15,575 nucleotides of DNA from Prosthecochloris sp. (GCA_004028745.1 RAZP01000008.1:1-15575), one strand, 5' to 3'. Positions 8,881 to 15,371 are shown, counted from the first letter of the stretch. The notes: generated by a model not told the origin, from the sequence alone. Numbers and translations are program-made.

Positions 8881-9360
8881 TTATTTTCCGCTGATTTTTA
8901 CCGCAGGAGTTATCCGGGCCCTCAGCCCAATCTCCTCAGCCCTCTCTGATATATTATGGATCGTATGCAGTTCTTGGAGTTCAAGCTCAAGAGCTGCATT
9001 AATGCTTCTGCTGATTCCAATACTTTCACGCAGACGTTCATTCTCCCTGGAAAGCGCATTGATCTTCAGAAGGTTATTGATATAGACCACGAGGAGCACT
9101 GTTCCGACAATAAGAAATGCAAAAGTACGCAAGTGAAGAACAGAACCAAAATTGAATTGCTTTTTCGGCCTCCTCTTTCCACTGCTCACTCTTTCGCCCG
9201 CAAGAGAAAAATGCTTTTCGAAACCGACTTCCTCCGGAACCTTTCGCCTCTCTCCGATTCCGACGAACGCAAGTTTCTGCGGCTGAAATTTCAGCATCGC
9301 ACCTTTCATGATGGAAAGGAAATGCTCCACAGAGGCCTGTTTTTCAGCAATTTCTTTCAC
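8881..9360 (-). CDS. ftsL: FtsL-like single-pass division protein
   Basis: A 159-residue predicted bitopic membrane protein in the position normally held by ftsL, between rsmH and ftsI. It has a long basic cytoplasmic N-terminal region (about 1-77, with a KRRPKK cluster at 62-67), one transmembrane helix (about 78-98) and a periplasmic leucine-heptad stretch (about 98-140) with the pattern of FtsL/DivIC coiled coils. FtsL pairs with FtsB and docks on FtsW-FtsI to activate septal synthesis. Sequence identity with known FtsL is not evident to me; the call rests on topology, size and synteny. The GTG at 9360 is chosen for its strong GGGAGGG site with a 4-6 nt gap and only a 17-bp overlap with rsmH. 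Other candidates are ATG at 9438 (95-bp overlap), 9309 and 9297. Confidence 0.75.
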   Translation of the reverse strand: MKEIAEKQASVEHFLSIMKGAMLKFQPQKLAFVGIGERRKVPEEVGFEKHFSLAGERVSSGKRRPKKQFNFGSVLHLRTFAFLIVGTVLLVVYINNLLKINALSRENERLRESIGISRSINAALELELQELHTIHNISERAEEIGLRARITPAVKISGK

Positions 9361-10357
9361 TCTGCCCTCCCGGGTAGCCTTTTTTTTCAATAACCCTAAG
9401 CTTCGCACTTCTTGCACGCGGGTTTTTACCGACTTCATCTTCCCCCGCCACAACCGGCCGCCGTGTAACAAGCCTGAAAGCAGCGCGGCGCAACGGCTCA
9501 CGAAGCCCCACCCCTTTCGGCCCCCAATCATCCGCTGCAAGTTTTCCGAAAAACTGCTTTACCATCCGGTCCTCAAGCGAGTGATAGCTGATCACGGCCA
9601 TTCTTCCGAGAGGGCCAAGGCACCCTGTCCCGTCTTCCAATACTGCCCCAAGTGCCCCAAGCTCGTCATTCACAGCTATCCGCAATGCCTGAAAAACCCT
9701 CGAAAGGGATTTGATCTGCTGGTCCGGATTCTTTACTACACTCCTTACGATGGCTGCAAGCTCCTGCGTGCCGGTTATATATCCTTGCTGCTTTCGCCAG
9801 GAACATACTGCGCCCGCAATTTGCCGGCTTTTCTTTTCCTCACCGAACCTGAAAAAAATATCGGCCAGCGCACCCTCGTCCCAGATGTTGACAATATCCG
9901 ATGCCGACTGCCCACCGTCGGGCTCCATTCTCATGTCCAGAGGACCGGAACGAAGATAGCTGAACCCCCGCTCAGGCGTATCTATCTGAGAGGAAGAAAC
10001 CCCAAGGTCCAGCAAAATGCCGGCAACTGCCATACCGGGCATCTCACGCTCCCTGATACCACCCACTATCCCGGCAATATCCCGAAAATTCCCCTGTACA
10101 AGCCGTGATCTTTCACGAAATGCCGCCAGTATTGTCTCAGCCTCGCTGATCGCAAAGCGATCCTGATCAATACCGATCAGAAAAGAATCCTTTTCCCAGC
10201 CCTTGTCCCACAAAGCCTGCAGGATAGCAAGCGAGTGCCCTCCGCCGCCAAGAGTCCCGTCAACATATACACCCGCGCCCCTCACCAGATGCGAAACAAC
10301 CTCATGCACCATCACCGGGCGGTGATACCTTTCGTTTGCCATTACCTTTGTTGACAT
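9344..10357 (-). CDS. rsmH: RsmH (MraW), 16S rRNA cytosine-1402 N4-methyltransferase
   Basis: SAM-dependent methyltransferase that N4-methylates C1402 of 16S rRNA and is almost always the second gene of dcw clusters. The 337-residue protein has the N-terminal RYHRPVMVHEV segment (10-20), the SAM-binding DGTLGGGGHS loop (33-42), DLGVSSSQID (117-126), GPLDMRM (138-144), a helical insertion domain (about 150-215), SYHSLEDR (257-264) and the C-terminal NPRARSAKLR (312-321). The ATG at 10357 is preferred because an AGGG site sits 4 nt upstream, overlapping the mraZ stop. A TTG one codon earlier and an ATG at 10342 are alternatives. The spacing to mraZ is 6 bp. Confidence 0.97.
   Translation of the reverse strand: MSTKVMANERYHRPVMVHEVVSHLVRGAGVYVDGTLGGGGHSLAILQALWDKGWEKDSFLIGIDQDRFAISEAETILAAFRERSRLVQGNFRDIAGIVGGIREREMPGMAVAGILLDLGVSSSQIDTPERGFSYLRSGPLDMRMEPDGGQSASDIVNIWDEGALADIFFRFGEEKKSRQIAGAVCSWRKQQGYITGTQELAAIVRSVVKNPDQQIKSLSRVFQALRIAVNDELGALGAVLEDGTGCLGPLGRMAVISYHSLEDRMVKQFFGKLAADDWGPKGVGLREPLRRAAFRLVTRRPVVAGEDEVGKNPRARSAKLRVIEKKGYPGGQSERNC
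9365..9371 (-). promoter_or_regulatory. Ribosome binding site that decides the ftsL-like start
   Basis: Read on the minus strand, GGGAGGG lies 4 nt before the GTG at 9360, inside the last codons of rsmH. It is among the strongest Shine-Dalgarno matches in the window. The in-frame ATG codons further downstream (9309) or upstream (9438) have poorer sites or a much larger overlap, so this site favours the GTG start. Confidence 0.6.
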
Positions 10358-10363
10358 CAAGCC

Positions 10364-10816
10364 CTAAAAATATCGGCCGGCAAGCACCTGAAATCGAGAA
10401 ACGTTATTCTTGAGCACCGTCGACAATTTTTCAGGAGACCAAAGAATCATTTTGACGTTGGCTCCAATAATAATCACTTCCTTTTCTATAGCTGCATGCT
10501 GCATGAAATCCTTTGGAAGAGCGATCCTGCCCTGACGGTCCATCTCTACACTGTCGAGACTTTCGTACATCAGGGTTTTCAGCATTCTTTCATCAGGGTT
10601 GAAATCGGAAAGCGTTAAAAGGCTCTTTTCTTTCTCAGCCCACACCTCCGGCTCATACAGTTCCAATGAACCGTCCACGGCTTTCATGACATAAAGGGCT
10701 GCAACTTTTCCGGAGCTTTTCGAAGAATTTTCCAGACGTTTCCTGAAACGTGCAGGAATCATGAGACGTCCCTTATCGTCAATGGAATGCTGCTCTTTCC
10801 CGATAAAACCCGCCAT
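10364..10816 (-). CDS. mraZ: MraZ, transcriptional regulator of the dcw cluster
   Basis: DNA-binding protein of the SpoVT/AbrB superfamily that forms ring-shaped oligomers and represses its own dcw operon in E. coli. The 150-residue length is standard. Two AbrB-like half domains are visible, each with the family's D-x-x-G-R signature: DDKGRLMIPARF (13-24) and DRQGRIALPKDF (93-104). The ATG has AAGGA (10825-10829) 8 nt upstream. It is the first gene of the minus-strand operon, and three 10-bp-phased TGGK repeats lie about 50-70 bp upstream of its start, so autoregulation is likely. The gene looks intact. Confidence 0.97.
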   Translation of the reverse strand: MAGFIGKEQHSIDDKGRLMIPARFRKRLENSSKSSGKVAALYVMKAVDGSLELYEPEVWAEKEKSLLTLSDFNPDERMLKTLMYESLDSVEMDRQGRIALPKDFMQHAAIEKEVIIIGANVKMILWSPEKLSTVLKNNVSRFQVLAGRYF

Positions 10817-10864
10817 ATCCGGTGTCCTTTAGTGAAAAAATGTCCCCTTCACACGATCATTTTT

Positions 10865-10888
10865 CCCAAAATTTACCATTTTCCACCA
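10865..10888 (-). promoter_or_regulatory. Candidate MraZ operator: three TGGK repeats at 10-bp spacing
   Basis: On the minus strand, TGGT, TGGT and TGGG occur at 10885-10888, 10875-10878 and 10865-10868, exactly one helical turn apart and each followed by A/T-rich sequence. No fourth copy is seen at the next 10-bp step on either side. Direct TGGG-type repeats with roughly one-turn spacing are the described MraZ binding pattern in E. coli, and related GTGG-type repeats are described in mollicutes. The placement just downstream of a candidate -10 and about 49 bp before the mraZ ATG suits autorepression. The repeats are seen directly; the function is inferred. Confidence 0.7.
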
Positions 10889-10895
10889 CTTAAAA

Positions 10896-10901
10896 TGTAT
10901 A
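10896..10901 (-). promoter_or_regulatory. Candidate -10 element of the mraZ promoter
   Basis: TATACA on the minus strand matches 5 of 6 positions of the sigma-70-type TATAAT hexamer and lies immediately upstream of the TGGK repeats. No good -35 hexamer stands 16-18 bp upstream; TTTACA at 10913-10918 is only 11 bp away. Transcription from here would begin near 10889, placing the operator over the first transcribed bases. Confidence 0.3.
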
Positions 10902-11008
10902 AAAAAGACCGATGTAAAAAAATAATGCTTTGGAATATTGTGAAAATTCAGTAGTACCTGCCATATCGAGCCAAAATGTGCTTCATCTGAACAACTTTTT
11001 CTTATTAT

Positions 11009-11019
11009 TATACTGTATA
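11009..11019 (+). promoter_or_regulatory. Candidate promoter element/dyad upstream of the NYN-domain gene
   Basis: TATACTGTATA is a perfect 11-bp palindrome containing a good -10 hexamer (TATACT, 11009-11014). There is no convincing -35 at 17 bp. It is the only -10-like sequence close enough to serve the plus-strand gene cluster, and would leave a leader of roughly 100 nt. It could be a promoter, a small operator, or chance in A/T-rich DNA. Confidence 0.25.
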
Positions 11020-11117
11020 GGTATATGCTTGGAGGGACTCGGCTCTTTCAAGGTAGGTTAAGGGGCGGAGTGTTTGAGTCTGGTAATGATTGAGAGGATC
11101 ACTGTTTCCAGCTGTTC

Positions 11118-11630
11118 ATGACAACTATGTTGCGAGAGTTTATCGTTGATGGCTACAATCTGCTGTATAAGCTTTTTCCAGACTGGCAACAACACTCCCT
11201 GCAATACAAACGGGAGCAAGTTGAAATAATGCTGCTCGGCTTTCAGCAGTCGATGCACCAAAAGGTTACCGTAGTCTATGACGGGCAGCATCCCCAAGGC
11301 CCTTTCAGGGATGCCGGGGCTCTTAACAGGGTGTTCACCTCGTCGGGCCATTCTGCGGACGCATGGATCATTGATTATCTGAAATCTTTGGGAAGCAATG
11401 CCCAATTGTTTACTATAGTTTCCTCCGACCGTTTCATCTGCCGCCATGCGGCTGCCTGCGGTGCATCGTACATGTTTTCGGAAGATTTTATCGGTACGTA
11501 TTTATCCGGGGCTAAAGGACGTGACAAGGTAAAGGAAACGGGGACTAACCGGAAAAAATTCGGCAGCGGACAACTCAGCCAGAAGGAAGTGGATCGCTGG
11601 ATGATACTTTTTGGAAAAGCTGAAGAATGA
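11118..11630 (+). CDS. NYN-domain (YacP-like) predicted endoribonuclease
   Basis: A 170-residue soluble protein with the layout of the YacP/NYN branch of PIN-like nucleases. It shows FIVDGYNLL at 8-16 with Asp11 and Asn14, VVYDG at 52-56 with Asp55, a SADAWI segment with Asp81, and TIVSSDRFICRHAAACGA at 99-116 with Asp104. These four aspartates are spaced as expected for a metal-binding nuclease site. B. subtilis YacP (Rae1) of this family cleaves mRNA on the ribosome; whether this protein does the same is unknown. The tail after residue 130 is basic and may bind RNA. An in-frame stop lies at 11091, so the start must be ATG 11118 or ATG 11127; neither has a clear Shine-Dalgarno. It is transcribed away from mraZ and is followed 75 bp later by a chorismate mutase gene. 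Confidence 0.8.
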   Translation: MTTMLREFIVDGYNLLYKLFPDWQQHSLQYKREQVEIMLLGFQQSMHQKVTVVYDGQHPQGPFRDAGALNRVFTSSGHSADAWIIDYLKSLGSNAQLFTIVSSDRFICRHAAACGASYMFSEDFIGTYLSGAKGRDKVKETGTNRKKFGSGQLSQKEVDRWMILFGKAEE

Positions 11631-11665
11631 AGAGAATCACGAAAAGTCCACCTTATATTTAATAT

Positions 11666-11693
11666 TTTACCTGTATCAGTTTTCACCTATAAG
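11666..11693 (+). promoter_or_regulatory. Candidate promoter for the chorismate mutase gene
   Basis: TTTACC (11666-11671) and TATAAG (11688-11693) are separated by 16 bp and match sigma-70-type -35 and -10 hexamers at 4 and 5 of 6 positions. A start of transcription about 7 nt downstream would fall near 11700, only about 6 nt before the ATG at 11706. This would explain the lack of a ribosome site. Confidence 0.35.
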
Positions 11694-11705
11694 ATTAGAT
11701 GCATC

Positions 11706-12032
11706 ATGTCCGAAAACAACATAAACAAAGATAATCATTGGCTTGAGCTGGAAGAATGGAGGAAAAAAATAGACTCCATAGACCATAAACTTTCGAACCT
11801 GCTCTGTGAACGGCTCAATTGCGCTCAGAATATCAGTTCACTTAAGCAGCGTATCGGTGAAGAGGTCTTGCAGCCTGCAAGGGAAAAAGAGGTGCTTTCC
11901 AACGTATTGAATCAGGCTGATTCCGAGCTGAAAGCCGGCGCACTGGAAAAAATCTATAAATGCATCATAGAAGAAACGAGGCTGTTCCAGCATGAATGGA
12001 AAAACGAGCAGCAGACACTCTCTTCCAGATAA
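11706..12032 (+). CDS. AroQ-class chorismate mutase
   Basis: A 108-residue all-helical protein of the type II (AroQ) chorismate mutase family, which rearranges chorismate to prephenate, the branch towards phenylalanine and tyrosine. Residues that line up with the E. coli P-protein mutase site are Arg19 in WRKKID, Arg36 in LCERL, Lys47 in SSLKQ, and Arg59-Glu60 in PARE, with Gln95 near the C-terminus as the likely ring-end ligand. It is a free-standing mutase without a fused prephenate dehydratase or DAHP synthase domain. No Shine-Dalgarno is visible before the ATG. It ends 17 bp before mltG; the pairing looks like operon packing rather than a shared pathway. Confidence 0.88.
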   Translation: MSENNINKDNHWLELEEWRKKIDSIDHKLSNLLCERLNCAQNISSLKQRIGEEVLQPAREKEVLSNVLNQADSELKAGALEKIYKCIIEETRLFQHEWKNEQQTLSSR

Positions 12033-12049
12033 CTTGCCGGGATTACTTC

Positions 12050-13063
12050 ATGCGTGACACGATCACAAGCCGCTTTTTCTTTCTCATCTCAAGCATTGCC
12101 ATTCCCTCCCTGATATTTCTTGCTGCATTTCTTTTTCTTCCTGGCTGGAATGTAGCCGAAGAAGGTGTGCCGCAGGACAAAATCGTAGTGCGCAAAGGAG
12201 CAAGCCTCCGCTCAATCATAACCTCCATTGCCGATAAACAGGGGATTCGGCATGAAAGACCGCTGCTTATCTCGGCCGGACTGTTCCCCGAGCTCGGCCA
12301 GATCAAACCCGGCCGCTATGCCATTCCACCGGGACTTTCCAATTACGGGCTTCTCTCCTATCTGCACCATCATCCACAGGATGAAGAACGGATTCTCATA
12401 CCTGAAGGGCTCCGGCAGGAGAGAATTGCGGGAATTATTGCATCACAACTCGATATTGATTCGCTTTCATTCACGAACAGCTCGGGCGACAAAGCGCTGC
12501 TTGACGAGCTTGGAATCGAGGCAGACTCGTTCGAAGGGTATTATTTTCCCGGAACCTATAATTTCCCTTGGGCAAGCAGCTCCGAAGAGGTTATCCGTTT
12601 TCTGGTAGGGCGCTTTAGGGCGTTTTATACTGACAGCCTCAAGGCCATTGCAGCCGAAAGAGGCTTTGACGAGCTCGAGCTGCTGACCCTGGCCTCCATC
12701 GTCGAAGCCGAAACGCCGCTCGACGAAGAAAAGCCGCTTATTGCAGGGGTGTACCTTAACAGGCTGGAAAAAAACATGAAACTCCAGGCCGATCCGACGG
12801 TACAGTATGCACTTGGAGGAAAACCGGGCAGGATTCTCTACAAGGATCTTGCTGTCGATTCACCGTATAATACCTATAAGTACAAAGGACTGCCCCCCGC
12901 TCCGATCTGCAGCCCCGGTGCCTTGTCAATCATGGCTGTACTTGAACCGGCGAAAACCGGGTATCTTTACTTTGTTGCAACCGGAAACGGAGGTCACTAT
13001 TTTGCAAAAACTGCCAAGGAGCATGCGAAAAACGTTAAAAAGTACCGCGACAGCCGTCGGTGA
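12050..13063 (+). CDS. mltG: MltG (YceG-like) endolytic murein transglycosylase
   Basis: Inner-membrane-anchored lytic transglycosylase that cuts nascent glycan strands and is proposed to terminate their elongation. The 337-residue protein has an N-terminal membrane anchor (about 9-31), a LysM-like region (about 40-105) and a YceG domain with FEGYYFPGTYNF (161-172), LASIVEAET (214-222) holding the catalytic Glu219, GVYLNRL (233-239), LQADPTVQYA (245-254) and YNTYKYKGLPPAPICSPG (273-290). The frame is open upstream to 11996 inside the chorismate mutase gene, but ATG 12050 places the start directly before the membrane anchor and outside the neighbour, with GGGA 8 nt upstream. It acts on the product of the FtsW/FtsI machinery encoded on the opposite strand. 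Confidence 0.95.
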   Translation: MRDTITSRFFFLISSIAIPSLIFLAAFLFLPGWNVAEEGVPQDKIVVRKGASLRSIITSIADKQGIRHERPLLISAGLFPELGQIKPGRYAIPPGLSNYGLLSYLHHHPQDEERILIPEGLRQERIAGIIASQLDIDSLSFTNSSGDKALLDELGIEADSFEGYYFPGTYNFPWASSSEEVIRFLVGRFRAFYTDSLKAIAAERGFDELELLTLASIVEAETPLDEEKPLIAGVYLNRLEKNMKLQADPTVQYALGGKPGRILYKDLAVDSPYNTYKYKGLPPAPICSPGALSIMAVLEPAKTGYLYFVATGNGGHYFAKTAKEHAKNVKKYRDSRR

Positions 13064-13089
13064 ATGTACCGCCTGCTGCAAAACAGCAG

Positions 13090-13104
13090 TATACATTATG
13101 TATA
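13090..13104. promoter_or_regulatory. 15-bp perfect dyad upstream of pgk
   Basis: TATACAT-T-ATGTATA is a perfect inverted repeat centred 59 bp before the pgk ATG. It contains TATACA and TATATT -10-like hexamers, so it may be the core of the pgk promoter, an operator overlapping it, or both. No clear -35 is seen. The symmetry is directly visible; a role is inferred. Confidence 0.3.
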
Positions 13105-13155
13105 TTTAATAAAATCCTTATCAACCTTTCAACCTTCAATCAGAAACCCGAAACA

Positions 13156-14349
13156 ATGGAAAAAAAGACCTTGTCTGATATTTCATGTAAAGGCCGCAGA
13201 GTGTTAATGCGCGTTGATTTCAATGTGCCGCTCGATGATCATGCAAACATAACGAACGACAAGCGTATTGTTGAAGCTCTTCCTTCCATAAAAAAAATCG
13301 TCGAGGACGGTGGCAGGCTTATTCTCATGTCGCACCTCGGCCGCCCGAAAGGCAAAGTGGTGCCGGAACTTTCACTGGCTCCTGTTGCAAAAAGGCTTTC
13401 GGAACTGCTCGATACCGGTGTCGTCATGGCAGGGGACTGCATTGGCACCGAGGTTATGCAGCAGGTACTTGCTTTGCAGGACGGGGAAATCATGCTGCTT
13501 GAAAACCTGCGTTTCCATCCCGAAGAAGAAAAAAATGACCCTGAATTTGCCCGCGAGCTGGCTTCGATGGGTGAAATCTATGTCAATGACGCTTTCGGAA
13601 CATCCCATCGCGCCCATGCTTCGACCGAAGGCATCTGCCATTTTGTTCAGCCTTCCGTTGCCGGCTACCTCATCGAAAAGGAGCTGAAATATCTCGGGCA
13701 GGCGCTGAACGCTCCCGAACGCCCGTTTCTCGCCATTCTGGGCGGTGCAAAAATATCGGGTAAAATCGATGTTCTTGAAAATCTGTTCGGCAAGGTCGAT
13801 ACGGTGCTCATCGGCGGGGCGATGATTTTCACCTTCTTCAAGGCACAAGGGTACAATGTCGGCAAATCGCTGGTAGAAGACGACAAGGTGGAACTCGCCT
13901 CACACTTGCTGCAAACTGCACGAGATAAAAACATCAGAATGCTGCTTCCCGATGATGTCGTTGCTGCAACCGAATTCTCCGCGGATGCCGAAACCCTCAC
14001 AGTCCCTGTTGACAGCATTCCAGAAAACATGATGGGACTGGATATCGGCCCCAAAACCATCGACACTTACTCACGGGAGATTCTTCAGGCTAAAACCGTT
14101 GTCTGGAACGGTCCGATGGGTGTTTTTGAAATCGAGGCATTTGCAAAAGGCACCATCGCTATTGCCCGGGCCCTTGCCGACGCAACCGCAAAAAACACCA
14201 TCTCCATCGTAGGGGGCGGTGATTCTGCAGCCGCCGTTATGAAAGCAGGACTTGCTTCAGGAATAACGCACATATCGACCGGCGGCGGTGCAAGTCTTGA
14301 ATTCCTCGAAGGTAAGGAGCTTCCCGGTATTGCCGCTCTGAACGATTAA
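13156..14349 (+). CDS. pgk: Phosphoglycerate kinase
   Basis: Glycolytic and gluconeogenic enzyme exchanging phosphate between 1,3-bisphosphoglycerate and ADP/ATP in the cytoplasm; in autotrophs it mainly runs towards sugar synthesis. The 397-residue monomeric type is complete. Signatures in order: RVDFNVP (19-25), SHLGRPKG (59-66), LLENLRF (114-120), NDAFGTSHRAHAST (144-157), GGAKISGK (196-203), GGAMIFTF (220-227), LDIGPKT (295-301), WNGPMGVFE (317-325), GGGDSAA (353-359) and STGGGASLEFL (374-384). The frame is open 32 codons upstream, but ATG 13156 starts the conserved protein at the usual position. There is no evident Shine-Dalgarno. It lies 92 bp after mltG, with its own probable promoter region, so it may be a separate transcription unit. 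Confidence 0.98.
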   Translation: MEKKTLSDISCKGRRVLMRVDFNVPLDDHANITNDKRIVEALPSIKKIVEDGGRLILMSHLGRPKGKVVPELSLAPVAKRLSELLDTGVVMAGDCIGTEVMQQVLALQDGEIMLLENLRFHPEEEKNDPEFARELASMGEIYVNDAFGTSHRAHASTEGICHFVQPSVAGYLIEKELKYLGQALNAPERPFLAILGGAKISGKIDVLENLFGKVDTVLIGGAMIFTFFKAQGYNVGKSLVEDDKVELASHLLQTARDKNIRMLLPDDVVAATEFSADAETLTVPVDSIPENMMGLDIGPKTIDTYSREILQAKTVVWNGPMGVFEIEAFAKGTIAIARALADATAKNTISIVGGGDSAAAVMKAGLASGITHISTGGGASLEFLEGKELPGIAALND

Positions 14350-14420
14350 TAATCAGGCTGCATTACATCTCCTATGTCCCGTTTCCGGCAACCATAAACC
14401 ATGAGTCAAGACAGTTCTGA

Positions 14421-15254
14421 ATGAATAATTATAACCAGCCATACAGCCCTGGGGGATTCCGGGTAATGCCTCCGGCGATAAAGACATTAATCCTCGTCAA
14501 CATTGCTGTTTTTTTCGTACAGTTTTTCACCCCGTTAGGCCCCTTAGTACGGTTTTTTGGCCCTCTGTGGCCGGTAGCGTCGTCGGGCGATTATACCTTC
14601 CAGATCTGGCAGTTGATTACCTATATGTTCATGCATGGCGGACTCGCGCATATCTTGTTCAACATGTTCGCGCTCTGGCTGTTCGGCACGGAAATAGAAA
14701 ACTACTGGGGGACGAAAGAGTTCACAGCGTACTACTTTGCCTGCGGCATTGGCGCAGCCCTTATCAACCTTTTGACAACCATCGGCACCCAGTACCCTAC
14801 CGTGGGAGCTTCAGGCGCAGTGTTCGGGATACTTCTGGCTTTCGGTATGATGTTCCCTGACCGCTACATCTTTCTCTACTTTCTTTTTCCCATCAAGGCC
14901 AAATATTTTGTAGCAGGTTATGCCGCTATCGAGCTGCTAATGGGCATCAACAACTCAACCATGAGCAGCCAAAGCAACATCGCCCATTTTGCGCATCTTG
15001 GTGGCATGCTTGTCGGATTTGCCTACATCAAGTTCCGCCAGCAGGGCTTTTCACTCTCGGACTGGCTTGATAAAACCTTTCCCAAAAAGGATGAACAGGA
15101 CGGACCGAAGCTGTACAAAAAAGATAAGGAAGAAAAAAGCATGCGGGTTTCCGAAGCCGAAATCGATGCAATTCTCGACAAAATATCCCGTTACGGCTAT
15201 GAATCCCTGACAGAAGACGAGAAACAGAAGTTGCTCAAAGCAGGAGGAAAGTAA
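14421..15254 (+). CDS. Rhomboid-family intramembrane serine protease with helical C-terminal tail
   Basis: A 277-residue polytopic protein. The membrane domain (about 18-205) has about six hydrophobic segments, an HGGLAHILFNMFALW segment (72-86) typical of the L1 region, the nucleophile motif GASG (129-132, Ser131) and AHLGG (191-195) with catalytic His192. Both catalytic residues are present, so it is probably active, cleaving transmembrane substrates within the bilayer. After the membrane core comes a charged linker (about 212-240, lysine and glutamate rich) and a terminal helical module (about 243-274: EAEIDAILDKI, then YESLTEDEKQKLL) that I associate with rhomboids of Bacteroidota and Chlorobiota. 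Its substrate is not predictable from context. The ATG overlaps the stop of a 7-codon upstream reading frame; no ribosome site is visible. Confidence 0.92.
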   Translation: MNNYNQPYSPGGFRVMPPAIKTLILVNIAVFFVQFFTPLGPLVRFFGPLWPVASSGDYTFQIWQLITYMFMHGGLAHILFNMFALWLFGTEIENYWGTKEFTAYYFACGIGAALINLLTTIGTQYPTVGASGAVFGILLAFGMMFPDRYIFLYFLFPIKAKYFVAGYAAIELLMGINNSTMSSQSNIAHFAHLGGMLVGFAYIKFRQQGFSLSDWLDKTFPKKDEQDGPKLYKKDKEEKSMRVSEAEIDAILDKISRYGYESLTEDEKQKLLKAGGK

Positions 15255-15258
15255 ACAT

Positions 15259-15290
15259 AGCGTTTCAAATTGTGCACACTTTGAAACGCT
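15259..15290 (+). terminator. Stem-loop terminator after the rhomboid gene
   Basis: A perfect 11-bp inverted repeat (AGCGTTTCAAA at 15259-15269 and TTTGAAACGCT at 15280-15290) with a 10-nt loop begins 4 nt after the rhomboid stop codon. The position is ideal for a transcription terminator. No T-run follows, so it may act as a weak or factor-assisted terminator, or as a 3'-end stabiliser. Confidence 0.6.
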
Positions 15291-15325
15291 TCGGGATTGC
15301 CTATCACACCGAATCTGCTTCGTTA

Positions 15326-15371
15326 CAGGAAGCTTGTGTCCTGACCTGTCGGGATACAGCGGCATTTCCTG
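15326..15371 (+). other. Second, interrupted stem-loop downstream of the rhomboid gene
   Basis: An inner stem pairs 15335-15344 with 15349-15358 (8 Watson-Crick and 2 G-U pairs) around a CCTG loop. It continues through GC/GC at 15332-15333 and 15359-15360, and an outer CAGGAA/TTCCTG stem (15326-15331 with 15366-15371) closes it after a small bulge on each side. It has no T-run after it. It could be a second terminator, part of the leader of the next gene, or a small structured RNA. Confidence 0.4.

Larger units (their letters stand above)
10817..11117. other. Divergent intergenic region between mraZ and the NYN-domain gene
   Basis: A 301-bp A/T-rich gap between two divergent operons with no credible coding sequence. 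The left part holds the mraZ leader, ribosome site, TGGK operator repeats and a candidate -10. The right part holds a TATACT/TATACTGTATA element at 11009-11019, then about 100 bp of purine-rich leader before the ATG at 11118. I see no tRNA, riboswitch-like fold or repeat unit in the remaining sequence. Confidence 0.8.

Noticed and set aside
10832..10852. GTGAA/TTCAC inverted repeat in the mraZ leader as an attenuator
   Set aside because: Five-bp arms with an 11-nt A/T- and G-rich loop are not convincing.
11058..11447. 129-codon minus-strand frame overlapping the NYN gene and its leader
   Set aside because: Antisense to a well-supported NYN domain; no family resemblance.
13073..13089. CTGCTG/CAGCAG hairpin just after mltG as a terminator
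   Set aside because: Only a 6-bp stem with no T-run afterwards; too weak to call.
13060..13155. 32-codon N-terminal extension of pgk
   Set aside because: It would overlap the mltG stop and cover the probable promoter; PGK proteins begin at the ATG at 13156.
14401..14424. Seven-codon leader frame (MSQDSSE) ending in an ATGA overlap with the rhomboid start
   Set aside because: Too short to judge, with no ribosome site; a chance frame is as likely as a translation-coupling leader peptide.
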